A stretch of 64,000 nt of DNA, taken from the NCBI GenBank assembly GCA_022510525.1, contig JAFLTH010000001.1, positions 1 through 64,000 on the forward strand, written 5' to 3'. The stretch comes from Lachnospiraceae bacterium (GTDB lineage: Bacteria; Bacillota; Clostridia; Lachnospirales; Lachnospiraceae). The position numbers were made by a program, and so were the translations under genes. The notes beneath the pieces were generated by a model. That model saw only the letters and a list, made by a program, of their open reading frames with translations. It searched no databases and was not told the origin of the DNA. This document shows positions 52,472 to 61,668 of the stretch, in pieces (within the stretch, counting starts at the first letter, position 1; the number at the start of each line of letters is the position of its first letter).

Positions 52472-53569
52472 TTGCTTAAATTATTGCTAACAAACCGTTG
52501 TAATTTAAATTGTCGATATTGTTATGAAGGAAGCAAAAAAACCAATACTCTCAATGATATAAAGGGAAAGAAAGCAATAGATTTTTATTTTGATTTACTA
52601 ATAAAGGAATATGAAAATATTGGGTTCATTCCAATTGTTTATCATGGAGGAGAGCCGCTATTAGAGTTTTCATTAATGAAAGAATTAACAGAGTATGCAA
52701 ACGAAAAATTATGTAAACTAAATAATAAAAAAGTGAAAAACTGTGCTTTCTCCTTTACCACGAATGGGATTTTACTTAATGAAAAGATGTATGATTTTTT
52801 CATAAAGAATAATTTCGATATTTCGATTAGCATAGATGGGAAGCAAAAAACACATGATTTAAACAGAGTAGACTATAGTAATAATGGATCATTTACAAAG
52901 GTTTTTTTTAACGCAAATGAATTAAAGAAAGTACTTGGGAACAAACTTAAAGTTAGAATGACGGTGACTCCAGATACAATAGCAGATTTAAGTCAAAATG
53001 TGAGTTGGTTTATTGAAGAAGGATTTACAAATATTGGGATAGTCTTAGATTATTTTGCAGATTGGACAGGCAAATTAGAAAGTATAGAGGAAGAATTTAG
53101 AAAGCTTCAAAATATTTATATTACTTATCGTAAAAATAATAAAGAGTTTATTGTTGATATATTTGACGGAAAGATAAAATCCTACTTAGTTAAAGAGGCT
53201 CCTGCTTATTGTAATGCAGGATATGGAAGTATTACGGTTGATGCAGACGGGGAAATTTATCCATGCGTTTACGGTATTAATGAGCAAATGGCAATAGGAA
53301 ATGTTTATAAAGGAATTAATTATAAAGAATATAGTAAAAAAATAGCTGAAGCTCTTTCAAAAGATGAACAAAGGATCTCAAATTGCGTAAACTGTGAAAT
53401 ACAATATTTTTGTCATGCAAAAAAGTGCGGGTTTCTAAATCATGCTACTACGGGATTTTTAAATGTTTCCAATGAGATAGTATGTTATCAGGAGAAAATA
53501 TTGTTTCCGATTATTAAAGAAATTGTTGAAATATTTAATATTGGATCTGCAGAAAGTGTGAAAGGATGA
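52472..53569 (+). CDS. Radical SAM/SPASM RiPP maturase (first)
   Basis: 365 residues from TTG 52472, which has GAGGAGG 8 bases upstream. CX3CX2C at Cys10-Cys14-Cys17, GGEPLLEFS SAM-binding motif, and a SPASM region with CNAGYGSI, CVYGI, CVNCEIQYFCHAKKCGF. SPASM enzymes typically form thioether or C-C crosslinks in a precursor peptide. It opens the RiPP operon, with the precursor gene two genes downstream. Confidence 0.88.
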   Translation: MLKLLLTNRCNLNCRYCYEGSKKTNTLNDIKGKKAIDFYFDLLIKEYENIGFIPIVYHGGEPLLEFSLMKELTEYANEKLCKLNNKKVKNCAFSFTTNGILLNEKMYDFFIKNNFDISISIDGKQKTHDLNRVDYSNNGSFTKVFFNANELKKVLGNKLKVRMTVTPDTIADLSQNVSWFIEEGFTNIGIVLDYFADWTGKLESIEEEFRKLQNIYITYRKNNKEFIVDIFDGKIKSYLVKEAPAYCNAGYGSITVDADGEIYPCVYGINEQMAIGNVYKGINYKEYSKKIAEALSKDEQRISNCVNCEIQYFCHAKKCGFLNHATTGFLNVSNEIVCYQEKILFPIIKEIVEIFNIGSAESVKG

Positions 53570-53575
53570 TTAGAT

Positions 53576-55078
53576 ATGTATGATATCATTCTTGTCGTTC
53601 CTCTATTTAAAGAAAAAGATTCATTGCCAATAATGGAATATCAGGGATTTGCTGTATTGCATGCATATTTGGCTAATAGAGGATTTAAAGTCAAAGTGAT
53701 AGATGCCTATGCTGAACAGTTAGAGTTTGAAGATGTTATTACAATATTAAATTCTTATGAATATCGTTGGATAGGATTTACAGTAATGTCATCTTTATAC
53801 TTAAAAAATGCCGAAAGAATAGTAAATGAATTGAATACTAAATATTCAAAAAATGCGAATGCTTTTTTGGGTGGCATTTATGCTACTTTGTATTGCAAAG
53901 ACATTTTGGAAAGTTCAAATACATTTCAATTTATAGTATTAGGAGATGGGGAGAAAACTATTTCGGAAGTATTGGCAGGTAATGATTTACATCAAATTAA
54001 AGGGGTAGCGTATAAGGAAAATGGTGCAATTACTGAAAAAATCGGGAAGCCTTTAAGTGAGGATGAATTGAATTGCGCTCCGGATCCGATACACATGGAT
54101 TTGCATAAATTTATAAAAGAGGGCGGCATAGTTCAAATTGTGACAAGCAGAGGCTGCTATGGACGATGTGATTTTTGTGCAGTTAATTCATACATGAAAA
54201 AAATCAATTGTTTTCAGTGGAGAGCCCTATCTGCCGAGAGAGTAGTTCGTGAGATACAGAGCCTTTACAGAATATACAATATTACGCATATTGATATTGC
54301 TGATGATAATTTTATAGGATTTGGTCAAAAAGGAAGAGATCGAGCAAAGAAAATTGCAGAGATGCTCATTAAAGAAGATATCAAAATTAGCTTTAATGTT
54401 TATTCAAGAGTAAATGATTTTGATGAAGAAACTTTTAAGTTGCTTAAAAAAGCTGGATTGAACAGTGTTTTTATGGGGATAGAATTTGGCGTACAGAGCA
54501 TATTAGATTTTTATGGAAAAAATATAACAACTGAACAAAATAAAGAAGTTTTAAAAAAAATGCATGATTTGAAAATAAAAGTTGCACCTGGATATATTAT
54601 GTTTGAGCCAAGAATGAGCATCGAAGAATTAAAGGAAAACTTAAAATTTTATTACGAAAATTGTGATTTTAAATTATATAAGATTTTTTCTAAATTAGAA
54701 ATATATAAGAATTCTATGGCACATAAGAAACTTCGATCAATAATAAATATAAGTGATTTGCCGGAATTTCATTACAATTTTGGGGATGTGTGTACGTATG
54801 ATTTTTTGAATCCTAAAATATCAAAAGTATTCGCAGAATTTAAAGAGGCTATTCCTCGCATTATGCCAAGCAAGTCTTATCAATACATAATGAGTCTAAA
54901 GACCGACTTAAATAATATTGAAAGCTTTCAGAATTTATGGAGTCATGAGATATATTGTATTCTTCAGGATAGTATTGACAGAATTAATTCTGGACATTAT
55001 GAAAAAGGAGAATTGGCAGTAAATTTAGTATCTTTTGACAACAATTTTTTGGAACAATTACAATCAATGAAATTATAA
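53576..55078 (+). CDS. Cobalamin-type radical SAM enzyme (class B methyltransferase-like)
   Basis: 500 residues. The N-terminal 140 residues follow the B12-binding Rossmann pattern of the family (GFAVLHAYLANRGFKVKVID, then FTVMS, FLGGIYATL and VLGDGEKTI). The radical SAM motif CYGRCDFC is at Cys194, Cys198 and Cys201. Such enzymes methylate unactivated carbons. In this cluster it probably methylates the precursor peptide. The usual His ligand motif of cobalamin proteins is not evident, as in many class B enzymes. Confidence 0.8.
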   Translation: MYDIILVVPLFKEKDSLPIMEYQGFAVLHAYLANRGFKVKVIDAYAEQLEFEDVITILNSYEYRWIGFTVMSSLYLKNAERIVNELNTKYSKNANAFLGGIYATLYCKDILESSNTFQFIVLGDGEKTISEVLAGNDLHQIKGVAYKENGAITEKIGKPLSEDELNCAPDPIHMDLHKFIKEGGIVQIVTSRGCYGRCDFCAVNSYMKKINCFQWRALSAERVVREIQSLYRIYNITHIDIADDNFIGFGQKGRDRAKKIAEMLIKEDIKISFNVYSRVNDFDEETFKLLKKAGLNSVFMGIEFGVQSILDFYGKNITTEQNKEVLKKMHDLKIKVAPGYIMFEPRMSIEELKENLKFYYENCDFKLYKIFSKLEIYKNSMAHKKLRSIINISDLPEFHYNFGDVCTYDFLNPKISKVFAEFKEAIPRIMPSKSYQYIMSLKTDLNNIESFQNLWSHEIYCILQDSIDRINSGHYEKGELAVNLVSFDNNFLEQLQSMKL

Positions 55079-55126
55079 TATTAATTTACATATTATAATT
55101 AATACTAAAGGAAGGAGGTAAAGAAA

Positions 55127-55282
55127 ATGAAAAACGATGCATATGTAGTAAAGCAGGAAGTAGAGTCTACCAACAATGATAAAAAAGATTATCAGGTAGA
55201 AGGTTATGCTACTTGCAATACAGCGGCAAAGAGATGTCAGCATGACTGTCTCGGCGATGTTTTTTGGACCTCTGCTAATTAA
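55127..55282 (+). CDS. RiPP precursor peptide candidate, 51 residues
   Basis: Strong ribosome binding site AAGGAAGGAGG. The leader (about residues 1-28) is hydrophilic with an acidic stretch. The C-terminal half carries Cys30, Cys37 and Cys41 (spacing X6, X3) plus Trp47 and ends SAN. It has no paralogue in the window. It sits between two radical SAM genes and the ABC exporter, the usual place for a sactipeptide or ranthipeptide-like substrate. Cleavage after EGYA is one possibility. A terminator-like hairpin follows, which would raise its transcript above the downstream genes. Confidence 0.8.
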   Translation: MKNDAYVVKQEVESTNNDKKDYQVEGYATCNTAAKRCQHDCLGDVFWTSAN

Positions 55283-55389
55283 AAGTTTTATCTTCGTGTT
55301 AGATATCATTTCATGAGAAAGCATTAATTATGCTATTTGACTGAAAATATATCTGTATACACAGAAAAACTAAATGGTCCAAAGCACAG

Positions 55390-55431
55390 GAAACTTCTGC
55401 TCAGCAATTTGTAAAGCAGAAGTTTCTTTTT
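55390..55431 (+). terminator. Terminator between precursor and exporter genes
   Basis: GAAACTTCTGC/GCAGAAGTTTC stem then TTTTT. Partial termination here is a common way to over-express a precursor. Confidence 0.85.
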
Positions 55432-55443
55432 AAGAGGTTTATT

Positions 55444-57138
55444 ATGGGTAAGTTATTACGATTTTATAAATTGTTTATGAAAAAATATATAAAAGTAAAT
55501 ATTGTAGTATTATTATTATCTTTATGTGAAAGTGGAATTAGTGTTTTTATACCTAAAGCATATCAATATATTATTGATTGCATTTTCGAAGAAAGTAATC
55601 ATAGGCTGTTTATTAAGGTGATTATATTAATTATATTAGCTTATTTAGTTATAGCGGCGATTTCATATATATCAGGAGTAGTGTGTACTAAAATGAGCGA
55701 GGGCATATTGGCCGATGTTAAAATAAACCTTTTCGAAAAAATCGTTAGTCAGAACATGTTTTATTTTGATGTAAGTAAAGTAGGAAAAGATGTATCTAAA
55801 ATAGAAAATGATGTAAATATATTAGAAAATTTCGTAGCTAATGGTTTTATTGATATATTAACGAGTATATTAAATTTTGGTTTAATCACCTATATGATGT
55901 TAAAAATTAATTTTGCGTTGACAATAATGACAATTGTAATGATGATTTTTTATATTATTTTAAGTAAAAAATTTATTTTTAAGACAAAAAAAATTAGTAG
56001 AGTTATTTTAGAGTCAAATGAAAATATTATGGCATTTATGTCGGAGTGTTTTCAAAAGATTCAGACAATTAAAATATTTACAATGGAGAATATTGTTAAA
56101 AGAAATTATTCATTTTTACAGAGAGATATAATTAAAAAGAAAATAGAAATGGCTAAAATACAAGTAAAAAACATTGAGTTATCTTATCTAACTTTTAAAT
56201 GTTCAGAAGTATTAGTTTGGTTGTTTGCTGGAATTTTAATAATGAAAGGAAAGTTAACTTTGGGTATGCTAACTGCTTTTTTATCATATCAAAGTAACTA
56301 TTTTGAACCAATTCGAAACATATCGGAATTAAATAGTCTTCTAGGGACATCTCTAGCAGCGATTGAAAGGATTTTTAATTTATTGGATATGAAAGATGAA
56401 CAAGAAGGGAATAAGGTGTTGCCCGATTTAAAGGATTCAGTATATATAAAAGACCTGATCTTTTCATACAATGACAAGCATATATTGAAAGGAATAAATT
56501 TATGTATCAGATGTGGAGAGTCAATTGCTGTTGTAGGAAAAAACGGTGCGGGAAAGAGTACGTTAATTAAAGTTTTGCAACGATTGTATAGGGAGCAAAG
56601 TGGAAGTATTTATTGGGATGATGAATGTGTTGATAATTACACATTAGAATCAGTCCGGAAAAAAATTGCAATTTTGCCACAAGATGTAAATTTATTTAGC
56701 ATGAGTATTGGAGATAATATTGGAGTTACCTCGTATAATACTGAAACTGCATTAAAACTGATTGACAGTATGAATATGAAAGAATTTATTGAGCAGTTGC
56801 CTGAAGGAATAAATACATATATTAACGAAAATGAAAGCAACTTATCTGGTGGAGAGAAACAAAAAATTGGGATAATAAGAGCATTGATTAAAAATGCAGA
56901 TATACTGATCCTAGATGAGCCATCAAATTCACTTGATAGTGAGCAGCGGAAACTAATGAACAATATTTTATCAAATGTTAATATGAAAATAGTGATCGTC
57001 ATTACACACGATTTGGAAGAGATATTGAAATTTCCAAGAGTTGTTTTTTTATATGAAGGCACAATAATTGCTGATGGTTCTCCACAAAAGCTATTAGAAG
57101 AAAATAAAGAATTTAGAGAATTATTTGGAGGGAATTAA
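55444..57138 (+). CDS. ABC exporter (transmembrane plus ATPase, no peptidase domain)
   Basis: 564 residues. Membrane segments fall in residues about 15-270, then the ATPase with Walker A GKNGAGKSTLIKVL, signature LSGGEKQKIGIIRAL and Walker B ILILDEPSNSLD. The N-terminal C39 peptidase of many bacteriocin exporters is missing, so the leader must be removed by another protease, possibly the subtilisin-like one at 59472. It most likely exports the modified peptide. Confidence 0.9.
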   Translation: MGKLLRFYKLFMKKYIKVNIVVLLLSLCESGISVFIPKAYQYIIDCIFEESNHRLFIKVIILIILAYLVIAAISYISGVVCTKMSEGILADVKINLFEKIVSQNMFYFDVSKVGKDVSKIENDVNILENFVANGFIDILTSILNFGLITYMMLKINFALTIMTIVMMIFYIILSKKFIFKTKKISRVILESNENIMAFMSECFQKIQTIKIFTMENIVKRNYSFLQRDIIKKKIEMAKIQVKNIELSYLTFKCSEVLVWLFAGILIMKGKLTLGMLTAFLSYQSNYFEPIRNISELNSLLGTSLAAIERIFNLLDMKDEQEGNKVLPDLKDSVYIKDLIFSYNDKHILKGINLCIRCGESIAVVGKNGAGKSTLIKVLQRLYREQSGSIYWDDECVDNYTLESVRKKIAILPQDVNLFSMSIGDNIGVTSYNTETALKLIDSMNMKEFIEQLPEGINTYINENESNLSGGEKQKIGIIRALIKNADILILDEPSNSLDSEQRKLMNNILSNVNMKIVIVITHDLEEILKFPRVVFLYEGTIIADGSPQKLLEENKEFRELFGGN

Positions 57139-58209
57139 ATGTTTACAATAGAGCTTGAGTTAACTAAATGCTGTAATTTACAGTGTAATTACTGTTTTGA
57201 GATTAAAAATTCTAATTATATTATATCATATAAAGAAGCTATTGAACGGATTAATTTTTCGTTAAATAGAGCAAATGAAATAGGAACAAAGGACATTTAT
57301 ATAGATTTTACTGGTGGAGAGCCTCTTCTAGCATTTAACATAATTAGTAAAGTCGTAATATCGCTTCAGTCAGAAAAATATAACAATTATAAATTTAATT
57401 TCGGTTTAGTAACCAATGGAACATTATTTGATTCCGAAAAAAAAGATTTTTTTGAGAAATATAAATTTGATCTAACCCTTAGTTTAGATGGTAATCAATC
57501 AGGTCATGATATAAATAGAGTTATGAAGAACGGAACTGGAAGTTATAATTCTATAATGAAGAATCTGGTTTACTTTACATCTTATACAAAACCAGTAACA
57601 ATCAATATGACTATAACTGACAATAATTTTGAACATTTTTTTGATAATTTTACTTCAATTTTTGATTTAGGTTTCAAAATCATAAGATCAAAATTAGATA
57701 TAAACAGTAAGTGGAAAAATGAAGATTTGGAATTATTAAAGCAGGAATTTTATAAGGTCGCGGATAAATATTTTGAAATTAATAAAGATGGATTAATTGT
57801 ATATTGGGATTTTATAGAAGAAGGGCTAGAAAGCATAATCAATGTTCGTTCCTGCTATTTTTGTGGGGCTGGAATAATATCATTTTGTGTTTCCGCAGAT
57901 GGAACTGTTAGATGTTGTGGAATGTGTGAAAACAATGGAATTATAGGAAATATAAATAATGGAATTAGTAAAGAGGAGTTTGAAAAATTTTCTTCATATT
58001 CTAATGAATTATCTGAGCGGTGTTTAGGCTGTAGCATAATTGATTATTGTCCACAACGCGATTGTATTTTTCTTAATGAAGCCCTCAGCGACGATGAAGA
58101 AAAACTCAACAAATATTGCGAGTGGTATAATTTACGGTATGAAATATGTAACTATATAATTAGAAAGCATGAAGAATATAGGAGAAAAAATAATGATACG
58201 ATGGGTTGA
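57139..58209 (+). CDS. Radical SAM/SPASM RiPP maturase (second)
   Basis: 356 residues. CX3CX2C at Cys12-Cys16-Cys19, GGEPLLAFN, and SPASM Cys in CYFCGAGIISFC, RCCGMC and CLGCSIIDYCPQRDC. It starts one base after the ABC stop codon. It overlaps the next gene by 17 bases. Confidence 0.87.
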   Translation: MFTIELELTKCCNLQCNYCFEIKNSNYIISYKEAIERINFSLNRANEIGTKDIYIDFTGGEPLLAFNIISKVVISLQSEKYNNYKFNFGLVTNGTLFDSEKKDFFEKYKFDLTLSLDGNQSGHDINRVMKNGTGSYNSIMKNLVYFTSYTKPVTINMTITDNNFEHFFDNFTSIFDLGFKIIRSKLDINSKWKNEDLELLKQEFYKVADKYFEINKDGLIVYWDFIEEGLESIINVRSCYFCGAGIISFCVSADGTVRCCGMCENNGIIGNINNGISKEEFEKFSSYSNELSERCLGCSIIDYCPQRDCIFLNEALSDDEEKLNKYCEWYNLRYEICNYIIRKHEEYRRKNNDTMG

Positions 58210-59470
58210 AAATATACAAATTACTAAGAATGGGGAGAAAGTTTTTCTGATTAACTGTCTTGAAGGAACTTGGTTAAGAATACATAAGGATGCAATAGAA
58301 GACTGTAATAATTATTTAATTGGGCGTAGCAAGGAGCAAATACAGCAAAACTTTGTTAATTTATATGAAATTCTTATAAAATATAGAATGATTACTGAAG
58401 AAACTGAGGTTTTGCAGCATTTTTCACGAGCGAACACTATTTATTTTCTCTTAACATTACAATGCAATATGGAGTGTGATTTTTGTTGTATATGTGCTTC
58501 ACCCAAAAAAGAATCTATAAATCTTGAAAAAGAAGTATTAATTAAATTTATAGATGAAATGGCAAAAGCGGAAATAAAAAAAATTATCTTGACTGGAGGA
58601 GAGCCATTACTGTATGAGAACCTAGATTTCTTGGTAACAGAGTTGAGAAAGAAGCTAAAATCTAAACTCCAAATATGTACTAATGGATTATTAATAAATG
58701 ATGCGAATATCAATATATTCTCAAAAATTGATTTAGTTGATATTAGCGTAGAAAATTTTTTTTGGAAGCCACAGGAATATGAAATTAAAAAATTAACAAA
58801 GAAAATAGATATTTTGAAAGAATTGGGTGTAAGTATATGCTTATCATATGTGGTTACAGAATATAATGAAGACATGGTATATAAATTTATAGACTATGCA
58901 TATGCTAATGATGTTAAGTTATCTACTAAAATAGTTTTATCCATAGGAAGAGCAGAGGCAAATACAGATATTTTAGTAAGTGAAGAAAAGGCATATAAAT
59001 TAATGGTAGGTATATATAAATATATTTATAAGAACAAGTATTTTAATGAGAATATGAAAGAGTTTTTATTTCCAACTGGTGTTCCTGAAAAACAGTGCGC
59101 TGCATCTGGAAAAATATTGTCAGTTTATCCAGATGGAAATGTTTATAGTTGCTTTTTGCTAAACAAAGATCCTTATTGCTTAGGAAATATAAAGAAAGAA
59201 AGTTTGCAGGATATAATAATTAATAATCAATGTAAAAACGAAACAGAGTTTTATAAACACTGTTTCGATAAAGATAGAAAAGAAATTTGTAGAGATTGTG
59301 AAGTTCGATATTTTTGTGAAGGAAATTGCATTGGAATTTCGGCAAACAAAAATGTTTTGTGTGAATTTAATAAAAAATATATTTCATATTATATGTGGTA
59401 CTACAGTGAGTTTAATAGCTTAGAACAGAATTTAGAAGATTTTTTAAATTATGTGGGGAGTAATGTGTGA
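58193..59470 (+). CDS. Radical SAM/SPASM maturase with N-terminal recognition domain
   Basis: 425 residues from ATG 58193 (GGAG 8 bases upstream). The first about 85 residues resemble a PqqD-like RiPP recognition element, which binds leader peptides. CX3CX2C follows at Cys91-Cys95-Cys98, then TGGEPLLYE and SPASM Cys (CAASGKIL, CFLLNKD, CRDCEVRYFCEGNC). It probably recruits the precursor for the other enzymes as well. Confidence 0.85.
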   Translation: MIRWVENIQITKNGEKVFLINCLEGTWLRIHKDAIEDCNNYLIGRSKEQIQQNFVNLYEILIKYRMITEETEVLQHFSRANTIYFLLTLQCNMECDFCCICASPKKESINLEKEVLIKFIDEMAKAEIKKIILTGGEPLLYENLDFLVTELRKKLKSKLQICTNGLLINDANINIFSKIDLVDISVENFFWKPQEYEIKKLTKKIDILKELGVSICLSYVVTEYNEDMVYKFIDYAYANDVKLSTKIVLSIGRAEANTDILVSEEKAYKLMVGIYKYIYKNKYFNENMKEFLFPTGVPEKQCAASGKILSVYPDGNVYSCFLLNKDPYCLGNIKKESLQDIIINNQCKNETEFYKHCFDKDRKEICRDCEVRYFCEGNCIGISANKNVLCEFNKKYISYYMWYYSEFNSLEQNLEDFLNYVGSNV

Positions 59471-59471
59471 A

Positions 59472-60584
59472 ATGGCTCGGTTAAAAATTGCAGTTTTGGA
59501 TAGCGGAGTTGATGTTGCCTGTATTCAATTAATTAATAATAATATATATTCGTTAGTGGTTAATGAGAGAAATGGAGTTTATCAAATTGAAAATTCTATA
59601 ATTAATGAAGAGCAACATGGAAGCTTAATTATTCGAGAGATATTGAATGGAGTTGAAAATGATAAATGTGAAATATATTCAATTAAGATATTAGATGATA
59701 ATCTAAATTGTGATGTAGAGAAACTGATATTTGCGCTTGATTATGTTTATAGAAATATAAAGCCCAATATAATTAATTTAAGCCTAGGATATAAAAAGGA
59801 GAATATTCAAGTATATAATATTATAAAAAGAATAATTGGTATGGGAACTTTAATTGTTGCAGCATATGATAATGAAAATGAAGAGAGTTTTCCAGCAAAG
59901 TACCCTGAAGTAATTGGAGTAAAGGGAATTAAAAAAAATAATGATCCGAAAAGATATATATATGATGAAAAAGAGAATAATATATATCTTTATAATGGGA
60001 CAAGGCGTTTTGATTTACCAGGGAAAGGTTATAAGTATATTATTGGAAATAGTATTGCATGCGCCAGTATTACTGCATATATAGCAAATATTTTGTGCAT
60101 GGAAGATTTGGGTATTTCCCAAATATATTCTAGGTTGGCGGAAAAAAGTTCAAGTGAAAGTGAAATAGAATTCAATCCATGTTTTCACAAATCAAAAGAA
60201 AGGATTTTACTATATCCACTAAATATAAGAACATTAAATAAAACGGATAATCTAAAAAAATATTGTTCTTTATGTGGATTTCTGGATTTTAGAAAATATA
60301 TATTTACTACTATTCGTGATAATACAGGGAATGAGTATCCTATTTTTAATAGTTTCGAGGATATACCCAAAGAAATTGATTACATTTATGTTGATGAGTT
60401 AATTGACTGCAAGAGTAGTAATATAAGTAAAGTGTATGAAAAAATATTGAAAGGTGCTTTAGTTTATAAAATAAATCTTTCATTTTATGAAAGACCGGAC
60501 AGTTACTTATTAGAGCGTTTTTCTTACAAATTCAATAAAGAGAAGCTTAACATTGAATTCGTAAATGTATTTGAAAGACTATGA
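59472..60584 (+). CDS. Subtilisin-like (S8) serine protease of the RiPP cluster
   Basis: 370 residues from the ATG at 59472; earlier in-frame ATGs (59463, 59451) are possible. Triad: Asp10 (AVLDSGVD), His49 (EEQHGS), Ser194 (GNSIACAS; canonical GTSxA is altered). IINLSLG precedes the oxyanion region, which reads AAYDNEN. No signal peptide, so it acts inside the cell or is co-exported. Because the exporter lacks a peptidase domain, this is the best candidate for leader removal. The C-terminal 170 residues are unrecognised. Confidence 0.78.
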   Translation: MARLKIAVLDSGVDVACIQLINNNIYSLVVNERNGVYQIENSIINEEQHGSLIIREILNGVENDKCEIYSIKILDDNLNCDVEKLIFALDYVYRNIKPNIINLSLGYKKENIQVYNIIKRIIGMGTLIVAAYDNENEESFPAKYPEVIGVKGIKKNNDPKRYIYDEKENNIYLYNGTRRFDLPGKGYKYIIGNSIACASITAYIANILCMEDLGISQIYSRLAEKSSSESEIEFNPCFHKSKERILLYPLNIRTLNKTDNLKKYCSLCGFLDFRKYIFTTIRDNTGNEYPIFNSFEDIPKEIDYIYVDELIDCKSSNISKVYEKILKGALVYKINLSFYERPDSYLLERFSYKFNKEKLNIEFVNVFERL

Positions 60585-60623
60585 TTAATAGGAAGGATTT
60601 GTCGCTATTTGTGGAGGATAATT

Positions 60624-60695
60624 ATGATGAATGCGCTCCTATACTTATGTATAGTTAATGTACATGCTGGATTACTAAATTGTGTCAGCAGGTAA
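60624..60695 (+). CDS. Possible small hydrophobic peptide, 23 residues
   Basis: Strong ribosome binding site GTGGAGGATAATT before ATG ATG. The product is hydrophobic with two Cys (MNALLYLCIVNVHAGLLNC). It might be an immunity peptide, a pheromone or a second small substrate of the cluster. Length alone makes this uncertain. Confidence 0.4.
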   Translation: MMNALLYLCIVNVHAGLLNCVSR

Positions 60696-60756
60696 TAAAT
60701 AGATGTTATTATGGAGCGGTAGTATGAAAGAGTACTGCACTGTGCTTGACAATTTT

Positions 60757-60813
60757 GAAAGAATAATACTAGAAAATCACGCCCTTTGCCATTATAATGG
60801 TAAAGGGCGTGAT
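60757..60813 (+). promoter_or_regulatory. Promoter with an 18-bp palindrome at the start site
   Basis: TTGACA (60757-60762), 18 bp, TAGAAA, then a 38-base nearly perfect inverted repeat ATCACGCCCTTTGCCATT-AT-complement (60776-60813, one G-U). The repeat overlaps the expected start site. It can be an operator or the hairpin of a short RNA upstream of the response regulator gene. Confidence 0.5.
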
Positions 60814-60990
60814 GTGTTAGACGGTTACTCATCATTTTCCTGTGTTAGTATAACAATAAAGAATGTTGCATTTATCAGTTTTTTAGGAGAAATATATTGT
60901 TTGGTTAAATAGTGAACATTATACTATATGATGAATAACAAAACATGGAAGTTTAGCATATGGCATGTTTACGAAATCGGGGGAAATTTT

Positions 60991-61668
60991 ATGGTAAAAT
61001 ATAAAATTTTAATAGTTGATGATGAACAGGGAATTGTCACTATGTTAAAAGATTATTTTGAATTCCATGGATATCTGGTATATACAGCTATGAGTGGGAC
61101 AGAAGCTCTCAAGGAAATCAATTCAAAACCTGATATTATTCTGCTTGATATCAATATGCCCGACATGAATGGGCTTGAAGTCTGTAGAACGATTAGGGGC
61201 AATGTATCATGCCCTATCATTTTTTTGACTGCGAGAATAGAAGAAACGGATGCAATCATTGGATTCCAGTCAGGCGGGGATGATTATGTGATAAAGCCTT
61301 TCAAGTTAGGCGAGTTAGGGGCAAGGGTAGAAGCGCACTTACGACGTGAAAACCGAGGGGATTCCAGCTCATCAGCAAAGTTTTTTGACAACCTTGCCAT
61401 AAATTATGATAAACGGCAGGTGTCTTATCAAGATAAAGTGATCCAGTTGACAAAAAAAGAATTTGATATTGTTGAGCTGCTTACAAGAAATCCGGGACAG
61501 GTATTTGATAAGGAAAGAATCTACGAAGTTATTTGGGGGTATGATGACGAAGGGAACAGTTCCATTATAGTAGAGCATGTACGGAGAATCAGAAAAAAGT
61601 TCATGGAATATACAGAGAGAACTTATATAGAAACGGTTTGGGGGATAGGGTATAGATGGGAAAATTAA
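60991..61668 (+). CDS. OmpR-family response regulator
   Basis: 225 residues from ATG 60991 (GGGGGAAATTTT upstream). Receiver domain: ILIVDDEQ, phospho-acceptor Asp in ILLDINMPDMNG, LTAR and the Lys in VIKPF. A winged-helix output domain follows (VIQLTKKEFDIVELLTRNPG, IVEHVRRIRKKF). It forms a two-component system with the kinase gene it overlaps by 13 bases. It probably controls the ABC transporter genes downstream. Confidence 0.93.
   Translation: MVKYKILIVDDEQGIVTMLKDYFEFHGYLVYTAMSGTEALKEINSKPDIILLDINMPDMNGLEVCRTIRGNVSCPIIFLTARIEETDAIIGFQSGGDDYVIKPFKLGELGARVEAHLRRENRGDSSSSAKFFDNLAINYDKRQVSYQDKVIQLTKKEFDIVELLTRNPGQVFDKERIYEVIWGYDDEGNSSIIVEHVRRIRKKFMEYTERTYIETVWGIGYRWEN

Noticed and set aside
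60724-60912. 62-codon plus-strand frame with a GGAG upstream, overlapping the long palindrome
   Set aside because: It contains the palindrome and promoter-like elements, and its composition is not clearly coding.
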